NCBI GenBank assembly: GCA_948099385.1
Contig: CANUEZ040000117.1
Location: forward strand, 2,032,001 to 2,096,000
DNA from: Fasciola hepatica
Lineage: Eukaryota > Platyhelminthes > Trematoda > Plagiorchiida > Fasciolidae
Direction of reading: 5' to 3'
DNA length: 64,000 bases
Shown: in pieces, positions 46,621-57,170 of the stretch
Layout of the letters: the number at the start of each line of letters is the position of its first letter
How positions within the stretch are numbered: the stretch's first letter is position 1
Notes under the pieces: model-generated
The model's database searches: none
What the model saw: only the letters and a program-made list of their open reading frames with translations
Told to the model about the DNA's origin: nothing
Program-made: the position numbers and the translations under genes

Positions 46621-47516
46621 TATGCGCATTCAAAATTCAGCGTTCTATTATTAGAGGTGACTCATTGAACGAAGGTGTACAGCTTCATGTATTTTGTGAC
46701 GCTTCTGAAGTTGGCTATGGGGTGGTGGCGTATTCCAGAATGGTTTCAAGGGACATAGCCCCCTACTGTGCCCTACTGTTCTCTAAGTCAAGGGTAGCTC
46801 CTCTGAAGACCGTAACGACCCCTCGATTGGAGTTAGCCGCAGCAAGACTGGCCGTTAGAGTTTCTCGGATCCTTATGGAAGAAAATGGAATCAAGTTTGG
46901 TAAGCTCTACTACTGGACGGACTTTGCTATAGTTTTGCACTACACACACAACACTAAAATGAGATTCAGTACGTACGTTGCCAACCGTTTCTCTGAAATC
47001 CATCAGTGGTCGGAACCCTGGAAGTGGCGTCATGTCAGATCGGAGGCTAACCCTGCAGACTTCGCGTCAAGAGGCACAACATTACCGAGTGATATCAGCT
47101 GCTGGTTCGAAGGTCCTAAATTCTTGATGAACGATGAAACTTCAGGGCCGACCAGTCCTACGTTGTCTGCAGCACCACCAAACGTTGAGTTGAAGCAGCC
47201 TTCAAGTACAGTTCTCACAGTGTTGCAGGGTGCATGGAGGGACGCACTTCTAGCTAGGCACTCCAGTTGGTTTCACTTGCTGAAGTCGGTAGCGTGGTTG
47301 ACCCGTTTTAAAATGTACGTTGCAGTCATGAGAGGAGGGCGCACGGATCTAGGATTAAAAACTGGGCCGTTGAAGTTACACTACATTGCTAAAGCGGAGG
47401 AAAGTGTTATTCTGATTGTACAAGCTGTGGTCTATGGTGAAGAGTTAAAATGGCTACGAGGCAGGAACAATGAACTATGCACTAACAAATCTCCGATGAA
47501 CAGGAATCCATTATAA
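46621..47516 (+). CDS. BEL/Pao RNase H and connecting region
   Basis: RNase H degrades template RNA. The first acid is in VFCDASEVGYGVVAYS (about 46690), the middle acid in TTPRLELAAARLAVRVSRIL and the third in YYWTDFAIVLHY. HQWSEPWKWRHVRSEANPAD then FASRGT is a hallmark of BEL/Pao elements. The frame ends at TAA 47514-47516, before the integrase zinc region, which continues in the same frame. Confidence 0.9.
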
Positions 47517-48770
47517 CTCGATCTAATTTTATTAAATAGAATTATTTGTGTTGGAGGACGACTGAACCACATCAGTCAGCTTCAGGGTGTGGAACATACG
47601 GTGATACTACCCAAAACTCACCCAATTATAGACTCGATCATCCGATGGTACCACGCAATGGAAGGATACGCAGGACCATCCCCGTTACTCTCGAAACTTC
47701 GCAGAATTTTTTGGATTGTACGGGGAGGAGCTGCCGTCAAGCGCGTACTTGGAGGATGTCAGAAATATCGGAAGCTTTTGGTGGTCGTAGGCAGACAGAT
47801 GATAGCTCTTCTGCCAGCCATTAGCGTCCAACAAGTTTGGTTTTAGTCCAAGTACTTTGGAATAGACTATTTTGGCCCATTTGCAGTTAAACATGGGCGC
47901 AGCACGGAGAGATGATAAGGATGCGTCTTCACCGGCCTACAGATGTGTGCGGTACATATTGGAGTTTCTTATTCTCTAAGCATGGATTCATTCATTATGA
48001 CACTGCTGCTTTTCGTGTCTAGGAGAGGGGCACCGTCCGAGACATTTAGTGATAACAGTACAAACTTTGATGGGGCTCAAAGTGAATTGAAGAACCTAAT
48101 GGGAATCTGGTCTAGTGATAAGATTGCTGAGAGATTGTTGAAACGGGGCGTGCAGTGGCATTTCAATCCCTCACATGCTAGTCACCGTGGTGGCATATGG
48201 GAGATCATGGTGCGCTCGGTTGGAAGAGTACTTCTTCCAATTTGTGACGAGCAGCCGATGACTGACGAAATAATGTTGACATTCCTTACGGAAAGTGAGC
48301 GGATAGTAAACGGACGACCGCTAGTGCCTTTGACCTCGGACTGTCGTGATCTGCCAGTACTCACGCCCAATGACCTACTTATCCTGAAGGCAAACCCATG
48401 AGATATTCCGACGGATTCGTTGCGCGATAGACTGGTTCGTCAGTGGAGGCAGGCAAACTACCCAACATCTGTGTTTTGGAAGAGATGGATCAGGGAATAT
48501 CTTCCACTATTACAACAGTTGCAGAAGTGGATAACTCGAGAACGCAACCTTAGATTGGGTAATGTAGTGCTACTAGTTTCCGGGGCATTGCCGCGTGGCC
48601 GGTCGCCGATAGGAGTCATCGAAAGCATCTCAGTTTCGGACGATGGTTTGTTGCGAACGGCAACAGTGCGAACTAATGAAGGATTAGTGCCCCGTGACAT
48701 TAGACAGATTTGTCTTATTGACGTCGAACCGGACACTGGAGGTGTAGATTCAGAGGCCAACTCTTCTTAA
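47517..48770 (+). pseudogene. BEL/Pao integrase with five stops
   Basis: The N-terminal region reads ICVGGRLNHISQLQGVEHTV, LPKTHPIIDSIIRWYH and GGAAVKRVLGGCQKYRKL, with the zinc ligand pattern partly visible. A TAG at 47844 precedes GIDYFGPFAVKHGR (first catalytic aspartate), and TGA TAA follow at 47913-47918. FSDNSTNFDGAQSELKNL carries the second aspartate and SHRGGIWEIMVRSVGRVLLP the glutamate. After a TGA at 48399 the C-terminal part (RLVRQWRQANYPTSVFWKRW, GNVVLLVSGALPRGRSPIG) runs to the natural stop at 48768-48770. Confidence 0.9.
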
Positions 48771-48782
48771 GTGGGGGGCGGG
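48771..48782 (+). promoter_or_regulatory. candidate polypurine tract
   Basis: GTGGGGGGCGGG directly follows the Pol stop codon. Second-strand synthesis normally starts at such a tract next to the 3' LTR, but here 175 bases separate them. Either the tract is not the functional one or the LTR edge is further left than the paired copies show. Confidence 0.45.
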
Positions 48783-48957
48783 TCTTCGGATCTGCCGAAT
48801 CGGGAGGGACCACTGAGAGTTGATCCACTTGTCCGAGTGGGAGCTGCTATCGACGGTGATAAGTTAGGCATTGGGGAACCGTAGGGCGAGCCGATGCATG
48901 AGGCCGACCACACCGAGCAGTGCACGGGAAAACTCCGGGTCGGATTCTGTGGGCCGG

Positions 48958-49374
48958 TGTGAAGCAGTTCAGGGAACCCCGTTCCATGCATTGGCATCCA
49001 TATTACAAACGGCGTTTATCATTCATCTTTGCTGGAATTCCGATTGTGTGTTTTATTTCTCTTAATCTTTGTCACAAACCGGACTCCTACCGTTGACTCG
49101 AGCGAGAGTCGCTCAGCTTGAATTTCGTTGTGACTGTATTTGGTAATCTCATCTTCTGTATCTAACGTTTTGCTGTAACCCAGCTGCATTTGTTGATTTG
49201 TTGTCCAATTTGGAGCTAAAGAGCCCAGAAGGAACACTATTGAGGTTTGATTATTGTAAAATCAATTAATTTGTCGTATATAGTACCGTAGCTATTCGGA
49301 ATCGACCTTGTTTTGAATTGTGTCGAAATTGGTTGCTACGAGTCGCTCGAACGTTCCGGTGGCTGGACTATACA
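48958..49374 (+). repeat. BEL/Pao 3' LTR (417 bp)
   Basis: Starts TGTGAAGC and ends CTATACA. It is the partner of 42936-43352, of equal length and about 98.5% identical by eye. Confidence 0.93.
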
Positions 49375-49379
49375 ATCGT
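49375..49379 (+). other. target-site duplication, right
   Basis: ATCGT repeats the five bases before the 5' LTR and fixes the right border of the BEL element. Confidence 0.85.
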
Positions 49380-49486
49380 TTTGTACTGTACTTTTCCATT
49401 TTAAGGTCTAGGTGGCCCCATTGTGACCTCAGCCGTAACATATAATCACGCAACGCGCCATGCTTTGGGAGTCTCCGAAATAAACC
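49380..49486 (+). repeat. 3' end of a dispersed element with CCGAAATAAACC tail
   Basis: The sequence after the BEL element runs to CCATGC (49458-49463) and CCGAAATAAACC (49475-49486), the same arrangement as in the 1.2 kb element and at 17966 and 30849. Here the ATT repeats are lost. It continues the flank left of 42936, so the BEL element interrupted it. Confidence 0.55.
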
Positions 49487-52485
49487 CCTGACTTTGCCAC
49501 TGTTGTGTACAGTTGAATACCGGAGCATGCATCCCAACTAAACACAGTCTACACAGAGCGGGGCCAACGCAACCACATTTAAACCTGCTTGGCAACTCAC
49601 ATCTCTATATGTTCCACTGTTACTTACGGGTATTGTGTCGGATGGATGATGATTTGTTCGGCCGAATATCTTCTGGACTCCACTATTCAGGTAAAACTCA
49701 GGTCGCCCGACAATGCCCTCATCATCAGAACCAGACCCAAGTTTCCGCCTCGCTAGAGCCCACCACTGATGAGTATCCCCATCGGCGCCCAATCTACGAA
49801 AACTCGTTTTTGTTTCTATCAACAGCCCCGGACATTGACACCCCCCCCCCCGTTCTAAGTTTTGTGATGTATATGTCTGCAAGTCCGGTGATTTGTATTT
49901 TTGGAATGGGGAGCTCTTGACCCTGTGTATTCCTTTTGCTGACTGTGGCTTGTTTGGCGGGGTAGCAAGCAAAGTATTACAGTATTTCAGTGGAAACACC
50001 AAGGCTGAAAACCAGCGCGTGTCCAATGCATGCAGTTTGGAGTTGCTGCTCCTACTTATGGGCAGCCCAACGTGGAGTGCGAAATGGGAAGCCGAGATGA
50101 ATTTGGGGCACGAATCTAGGCTTTATATACAATAAATGAAAAAGATTTGGTAACGTGGGAAAAAGGAGCCAATGCTATCAAATGCGATAGCATGGGGAGC
50201 TCAAAATTAGGTATGAAACAACTTGGAAAGGAAAACTAGATTCATGGGAGATGAATTCGCGGTCAAGTTTGCTCATCCGAACAACCACCATAATGTGTAA
50301 TGCCACTTTCTTCACTTGTATGTACTGTTCACACTCTCTTGCGTTCTTCCTGCACACTATTTTTCCCCGCCCTTACGTTTCTAGTTGTTTCTGTTTCGCA
50401 TGCGGCCGAAAATAACCTTCTTTGAATTACAACCTGCGAACCTAGAGTTATACAAGCTGTACTGAAGCAGATCCTGACCAAACCTAGGATAACCTTGGAA
50501 GCTGGGCCTTAGGCTGAGAATTCATAGAAGCTCAGTATCTACGAATTCATAGCGAGGTAATTTAGGGTTGCGGGTGAGCCACCTGCCTTTGAGTGAGGGC
50601 ATGTTGGTGAGTAATGATAATGATAAAAGTAATATTAATAAAAACAACGATATAGTTATGTTTCTTTTGCAGGAACCCGCAGCCCGGCGGACCCAATAAA
50701 ACACTTGAAAATGGTGACGGGGTTACATTTTACTATTTGGTGTAAACAATTTTGTGACAATCCTTATAGTTACGCTGATCATTTGTTCCGGTGAGCGCGG
50801 GGTTTTCTAGCCCGCATGATCAAGTGATGCACATACTGACAAGTTTGAAAAACGTGTGCACACCAAAGGAATATCACCGATAGGATGCATTGTGTAAGTG
50901 ACCTTGGAAGTACGACAGCCGTCAAACTTTTGAAGTGCTTCGGGTCGAACTAAATTTTTTAATGCGCTTTGGAATAACGAAGGTTATTTATCACCTTCGT
51001 ACCCACCAAATTGGCCTCCACGATTTTATTCGGTAAAATAGTTTTTACTTCTCCCCTGACAAATTTTCGAGTTTTGTGTGGTACTTTTGCCGAATTACCT
51101 TACCGAGCACGTTCTAGTCCACAGCTAACCATTATTATTTCTTTTCTGCCAGGCTACGGAATGTATACCACGGTCTGGCCGCCCGATGCTGGAAGATGGT
51201 AGACAACGGTACCGAATGCGATTTGTGCATTAGGAGGGCCCACAAGGTCTGTTGTGAAACTAGTGACGATGCAAATCCGTTATACTACAAGAGCGCTTGG
51301 GTTGAAATTTTTGTGTTCTCCTTAAGAAGGTTGCTTGTCTAGCCCTTATCAAGCAATCCAGGCGGAATGAGGTTCAACATCTTGAAGACTGCAGAGGCGC
51401 TGAAGGCTGGTCCCCGCTCCCGCTATGCAGCAAAGTAACAAAATGCAAATGTCCAAAGAAAGCCCGTGAGAACAGTCACTAAACTTACAGGGGTCCATGC
51501 AGGCAGCTGCAATGTAACAGCTGTCTTCTGTTGTGTGCGGCCAATTGCCGTGTGTGGGCGGGTGGGGCAGAAACCTAAGAAAGCATGGTAAGAAAAAAGG
51601 CATCAGGAGGGAACGATAATGTCTTGAAGACAGATTATTTCTTTTACCGAAATCGAAATCCATTTGACAGATATTCAGAGACCCATCCAATTGCCGGGAT
51701 GGACACCCAGCCGTGGATTTCTGACACAAATGAGAAGAAACGTTTGCGTGGGAACTGAAGGCTCCAAAGGATATAGACAGGGGACCGGTGCACGACTTAC
51801 AGTAGCTTGTAGGTGTGCCAAGTCCTGCTTCTCTAGAGTGGGTTCACAGATTGGGGGTGTGGACATCCCCGCTTACGAAAACGAGCGGAAACGTCGCAAG
51901 ACCTATACCGGTCGATTCGACCGACGAGCTTTTCAGAGAAGTGCCGCTGGAAAAAAGCGGCATTAGTAGCCTTCAACAGTGAGGGTGGATAAACGATGGA
52001 ACCTAAATGGCGTAAGGTACGGACAGGCGATTCGACAGCAGGCGAAGACCCGGCCTAACCCAAGGAGGCGCTAGTGGAGGGTCCTAAGGGAAAACGGTGT
52101 GCATCATCCGCCCCGGAGCTACTTCATCGATAACTTTAGGCGAGCCATCCGAGCCGTCGAGATTTGTGGTCGCTGGGATTCACCAGAGAATGCAACTTGG
52201 CATTGCTACATGGTGAAGGACGACGAGGCATTCGTCATCTTCGTTGTCAAGACAGCACCCATAGGAATGAATTGTACGTTATAGGATCTTCTTTGGTCTC
52301 GAAGCTCCGTAGGGCTGGATACCGTTGGAACCTACCTGCACCTGAGACTGGACGGGACTAAGGAGTAAAGAATGCTTGGGCACCAAATCGGGTTTGTTGA
52401 TGCTACGCGCCAGGTCGTGTAATAGAGGAAACAAGTGGATGGAGTTCTTCAAAACAATTTTGAAGATAGTTGAGTTCGTAGTTGC
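49487..52485. other. no recognisable gene
   Basis: No coding family was recognised. A run of twelve or more C lies near 49840. A small hairpin ATGCTATC-AAATGC-GATAGCAT lies at 50172-50193. Frames of 60-160 codons occur (for example 51664-51966, basic C-terminus), without motifs I can name. Confidence 0.35.
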
Positions 52486-53080
52486 TGTGGCATCTAGCAA
52501 CCGGAATGTTCGAGCGGCGCGTAGCAACCGATTTCGAAGCAACTCAAAACAAAGTCGGTTCCAAATATCTGCGTTACTATACACAAGAAATTATTTAATT
52601 TTACAATAATCAAACCTCAATAGTGTTCCTTCTGAGCTCTTACGCTGAAAATTGAACAAAAAATCAACAAATGCAGCTGAATTACAGCAAAACGTTAGAT
52701 ACAGAAGATGAGATTACCGAATACAGTCACACTGAAGTACAAGCTGAGCGACTCTCGCTCGAGTCAACAGTAGGAGTCTGGCTTGAGACAGATTTAGAGC
52801 TGTAAAACAAACAATCCGAATTCCGGCTACTATAGTTCATACGAGTGGAAGATTTCTTTTGTAACCTAAATGCTAATGGATAGAACGGGGTATCCTGAAC
52901 TCCTTTACACCGGCCCGCAAAATCCGATTTGAATTTTTCTTGTACACCCCTAGATGTGGTCGGCCCCATGCATCGGCTCGCCCTACGGTTCCCCAATACC
53001 TAACACTGATCACCGTCAGTAGCAGCTTCTAGTCGGACCAGTGGATCAACTTCCGGTGGTCCCTCCCCGTTTGTAGTGTG
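52486..53080 (-). repeat. older BEL/Pao LTR with adjoining 3' internal sequence
   Basis: On the minus strand, 52909 to 52486 aligns with the 417 bp LTR (TGTAAAGGAGTTCAGG start, ACTCGAGCGAGAGTCGCTCAG in the middle, GCTCGAACATTCCGG near the end). The bases from 53080 to 52910 align with the stretch 48800-48957 that precedes the 3' LTR. It is clearly more diverged than the intact pair. No further internal sequence was recognised, so it is a truncated 3' end of a second, older insertion. Confidence 0.85.
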
Positions 53081-55548
53081 CCTTTTAATTGTGTTCTTTC
53101 ACACTATTTTGGTCGCTGGCTACGGTCTTTGGTCCATGCTGTTAGACTCTCTTTCTAGTTTATACGTGATGGCTTGACGATCATTTGCAACAAAAATTCA
53201 GTTGTAGTTAGCAGCCGCGAAACTTATGTTGAGACAGGTATACAGTGTGACAGGTGCAATGAACGGTACCGCGAGCTTTGCTCTGCTCCTGCCGAAAAAG
53301 ACTGAGTTACTCAGGGAAAAGAAGCTTTTGAAACGGATGTTTTTGCTCTGTTGCTCTGGCACAGAAGGGCTCAAGTACACTATAGGGATCGCTAGATATA
53401 AAAGAGTCCACCGTGGAGGGCTTGGCTTAAAAATTACCACAGAGCTCGGTAGTAGAAACTAGCACAGATGCAGGGACAAACGAACAGTAGGTAAAGAACG
53501 AAAACGTCGTAGTGAAAGGGCGCGGAAAGAGCAAAAGAAGCGTACAGTTGGAGGTATTTAAACGGAGGACAGGAGAGCTTAGAGTAAAGCTAAATAAATG
53601 AGGGTCATCACCGAGGTAGTCTTTGGGAAAAGCTGGAGCCTCCTCTTGAATAGTTGTGCAGGACCAACTATCAAAGAAGCGTGACCCGGCAAAGAAGCCA
53701 AACACGGGCTTGCTGTAAAATTCCTGAAAATAGCGGGGCTACGCATTAAATTAAAGTAACCAAAATGCCACAGATTAGCACTCTTGAAGGTTAATAACGC
53801 GTTAAAACCAAAGCCTTTGCTCGTCGTCTTTGCAAGCACACTAAGCAGGGGCCCATTTCTAGAGTGGGCGTCAGAAGTTCAGCGCTCTACAGTAAGGTAC
53901 ATAAAGATCACAACGGACACTATCCGTTTCAGAGGTTGCGACTGAACAGAATGCGCCACATTCACTGAAACCGGAACTCAAGCAGCCGGTTCCCATGACA
54001 GCAAGAGCTAAAGAATCACTTAGCGGCGAATCTATGTCGAGGCTGGGCAGCAAGTGCTCTACATAACTGCTAAGGAAAGCCCGGAGGATGAGGCAGTAGC
54101 CAGAAAATGCGCACAGTGTATGAATCGGGTGGAGGCTCGGAAGCTGCTTACCCTCAAGAGAGGGGGCTTGCGGGCGAAGCCAGTTCTCTCCGGACGGTGT
54201 CACTAATAAGGGTCAAAACCGGTCAGAGCCAGCTGCACGAACAACCATACAGTTCAACAGCAGCATGTCTCTGACGCGTTTCAGGGACAACAGAATGACA
54301 ATTAATGGGCCAAAGCAGCCCAAGGTGTTTTGTCTGACAGCATTTCAGTTGCTATGCACGGGGTGACCTTAAAGTGTCAAGAAAATACGGGCCAAGTGGC
54401 TTTTGTGCTAACAGTGCGTTTCCCCTATGAGGATTGCTCCCGAGGGTACCCTGGCCTAGAAGGGTATAATCAAGGCGGGTGACTTGGCAAAAGGTGCTGC
54501 CTCATGGTGCACGAAAGCCCGTAGCTGAGGTGGGTGAGGGAATAATTGGCTAGAACCAAAGGGGCAGTGATCATAGATATCATGAATACATGCCTGAAAA
54601 ACGACCAGATGACCGTCAGCTTCGTGGCTACACAGCCTACGGACGGGACAGAATGGACGGTAGGCAAGGTGGACGAAAGGGGGTACTCATTCTCATGAGA
54701 GCTAGTTGTATCTATTGGGAGGTCTAGTTTGCATAAGTACCGCTCAACACGCAAGTCACTGTATGTTGCGTACTCCTCGGTCGGTGGCCTGTAAAGATAG
54801 TCCGAATATATAGAACATCGCGAGCAGACAAGTAAAAAGACTGTGAACTGTTCCAACGTTTACAGATAGCTCAGAGCAGATCACAGTTTTCTATCGTGCT
54901 GAAAGACGAGAAACTCCCAAAAATGAATTTGGACGATGGAGATGCCCCTAACAAAACCCGTAAGAGAAGCTACGAGCTTCCGCGATGGACAATTTTCATC
55001 TATACTGGAACTGCCGGTATCCAGATATCGATCTGACGACATCTTTTTGGTGATAACGGAGCCACTGAAGGAGAGATATCACGGAGCACTACGTGCGACG
55101 TTCACTGTAAGGCACAACAAATCATAATCTAGATTGGTTCGGAATTGTACTAGGGTAGATGAAGTTAAGCTGAGGTAACGGCACGAGGCTCTTGTTGGTT
55201 CCCGAAAGTACTGGAACCATCTGTGGAGGGAAGGTGGAGGGCACTGAAATATGGGCTAATAAGCCTGAGAAACGAGTTTGCGCCGGTAAAACAGCATAGA
55301 AGCACGAGCCGGCCGCCCAGATGAAAGCCGAAGATCGTAAGACAGCTGACTCTTCGCAGAAGGTCATGGGCTCATTACAAACTTAACCTAAGCTCTGCGC
55401 ATGGGCCGCGCGCAAGGATGCCAGAAATAGGGACTAAGCCCTGCAAAAAGAAGCAAAGTACGAGCATGAGAACAAACTCACCAACAATAGGGGCAGACCC
55501 AAGAATTCCCGCGCTTGAGCACAGCCCAAGAAAACTACACCTGAGTGC
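53081..55548. other. no recognisable gene
   Basis: Several frames of 80-130 codons exist on both strands but none has a family motif. Toward 55400 the sequence may already belong to the linker of the LINE that follows. Confidence 0.3.
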
Positions 55549-57170
55549 GTGGGTGCCTTCAGAACTCCAAGCTGCGGCTTGGCCGTCGACGATAAGGGCG
55601 GGGAGGAAACCTTACTGACGTTCTTCAGGAGGGCGTGTCGTCCGAAGCAGATGTTTAGTTCGGCTTGGAGTGATGTAGGGAGCATACCATTGCCTCAGAA
55701 ACCTACTGTAAGTGAGGATGAGGTGCTCCCTGAACCGAAATCTTCGCGCAGGCAAAGAGCAGCCAGACCAGGTAAAATCGACCCAGCAACTGTTCAGCCT
55801 CTTTTCGGTATCTAATCAGGGTCTACCACTCAGCCGTATGATGCGTAGTTAGGGAAGGTTGAGGTTCCAGAGGACTGGATTACGGCCACTTTCGTCGCGA
55901 TAAATAAGACAGAATTCAGGCAGAGACCGGAGAATAACAGACCGGTCAGCCTGATATCAGTGCTGTGTAGGTGCTTCGAAACTATTATCAGAAAGCGATT
56001 CTGCTTCACATCTGGTTAGCAAAGACCTGCTGACGCAGGCAAGACATAGGTTTATTGAAATGGGTTGTGGTTAAAAAATCTACCAATGTTTTTGGACAAG
56101 ACCGGAAGACGAATGAAGGGATACTGCCGTGGAGGTTCGTTATTTGTGTTTTAGTAAGGCTTTCATTTCGGGCTCATCGCGCACTGGACTCTCATTGTAG
56201 ACCTATGGGATAAAAGGTAAAGCAGGCAATTGGACAACACCCCTTCTCGAAGGTCCTAGCCTCTGTGTGAAGGTTTACGACTGTCTAGCGAGGCCGGTGA
56301 AGCTTACCAGCGGTGTGCCACGTGGTTCATAGATGGAACCTTTGCTATTCCTCTTGTACACGAATGAAACAGCAGAAGATTCGGGCAACCTAAGTTTCAT
56401 CTTTGCAGATCATATGAAGATGGAAAGGAAGCGGTTTAGCACGAGGTATAAATGCTTTTCCTCGATTGGCAGATCGATGGCATTTATCCTTGAATCTCAC
56501 CAAAGGCAAAATATTGAGAACCAGCATAAAAGGAGTCAACAGCTTTCCGTTTCAAATAGAGTCGGAGGTGAAAGGCCCAGAAATGATAGGTACACGTAGC
56601 TGAAGACCTTCAAGACATTACCAGAGAGCCCCAAATATAGCCGGAATGGCACAACCCTGGTTGCGCCAGAATGTCACGTGCAAAGCCAGAAGTTTTTGTC
56701 CCTCTTAACAAGGCTTTGGTGCGAATTCTTCAGAATATTGTGTGCATGCATGGGGTCCTTATTGTCACAAAGATGAGGAGTACTCGTATGAGGCGTAGCG
56801 GCCTTCAGCAGAAATGATCACCGGCCAGAAGAGGAATCCTTATGTCCAGGTTCTAGATTTTGATCTCTTCTATTAGGCGCATCGTATAGACCGTGTGGAC
56901 TTTAAAGATGCTTTCAAGATTAGGAAGGGTCTGTTGAGTGTAGACATGGGTGATTTGATCGTTTCTCCCCCTGGAAGCGGCTCCGGGGGACAAAGTCTTA
57001 AGCCACAGGCGCTGCATATGCGGGCTAAACGCTTTACAGATAGGGTTGTGCCCATGTGGAAAAGATCGTTAGAAGATGCTGTTAGAGGCATCAGTGTACC
57101 AACTTTTAGGAAGGCCTTGGATTCACGCCAGAACAGTGTTCCCAAAACCAGCTGTGTAAACGAGATGTGA
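55549..57170 (+). pseudogene. LINE-2 family copy, linker to C-terminus
   Basis: Linker: VGAFRTPSCGLAVDDKGGEE then TLLTFFRRAC, and SEDEVLPEPKSSRRQRAARP then GKIDPATVQPLF, a CR1/Jockey-type run into RT. Reverse transcriptase: VPEDWITATFVAINK, RPENNRPVSLISVLCRCFET near 55927, then TSGVPRGS, a stop at 56332, MEPLLFLLYTNE and IFADHMKME near 56400, where the catalytic FADD has become FADH. C-terminus at 56895-57170: GGQSLKPQALHMRAKRF and RVVPMWKRSLEDAVRGISV. Stops and shifts make it inactive. Confidence 0.8.

Larger units (their letters stand above)
42936..49374 (+). mobile_element. BEL/Pao LTR retrotransposon, full length but with stop codons
   Basis: The 6439 bp element has paired LTRs, a 5 bp target duplication and Gag, protease, RT, RNase H and integrase in one reading frame from about 43485 to 48770. 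That frame contains ten internal stops (43590, 43674, 43842, 46005, 46263, 47514, 47844, 47913, 47916, 48399) yet no frameshift that I can find. A run GTGGGGGGCGGG at 48771-48782 looks like a polypurine tract but lies 175 bases before the 3' LTR rather than next to it. Confidence 0.93.

Noticed and set aside
49760..49802. Possible hammerhead ribozyme (CTGATGAGTA ... TACGAAAAC)
   Set aside because: The two core boxes are present, but stem II would have only three pairs with a long loop and no convincing stem III or cleavage site was found.
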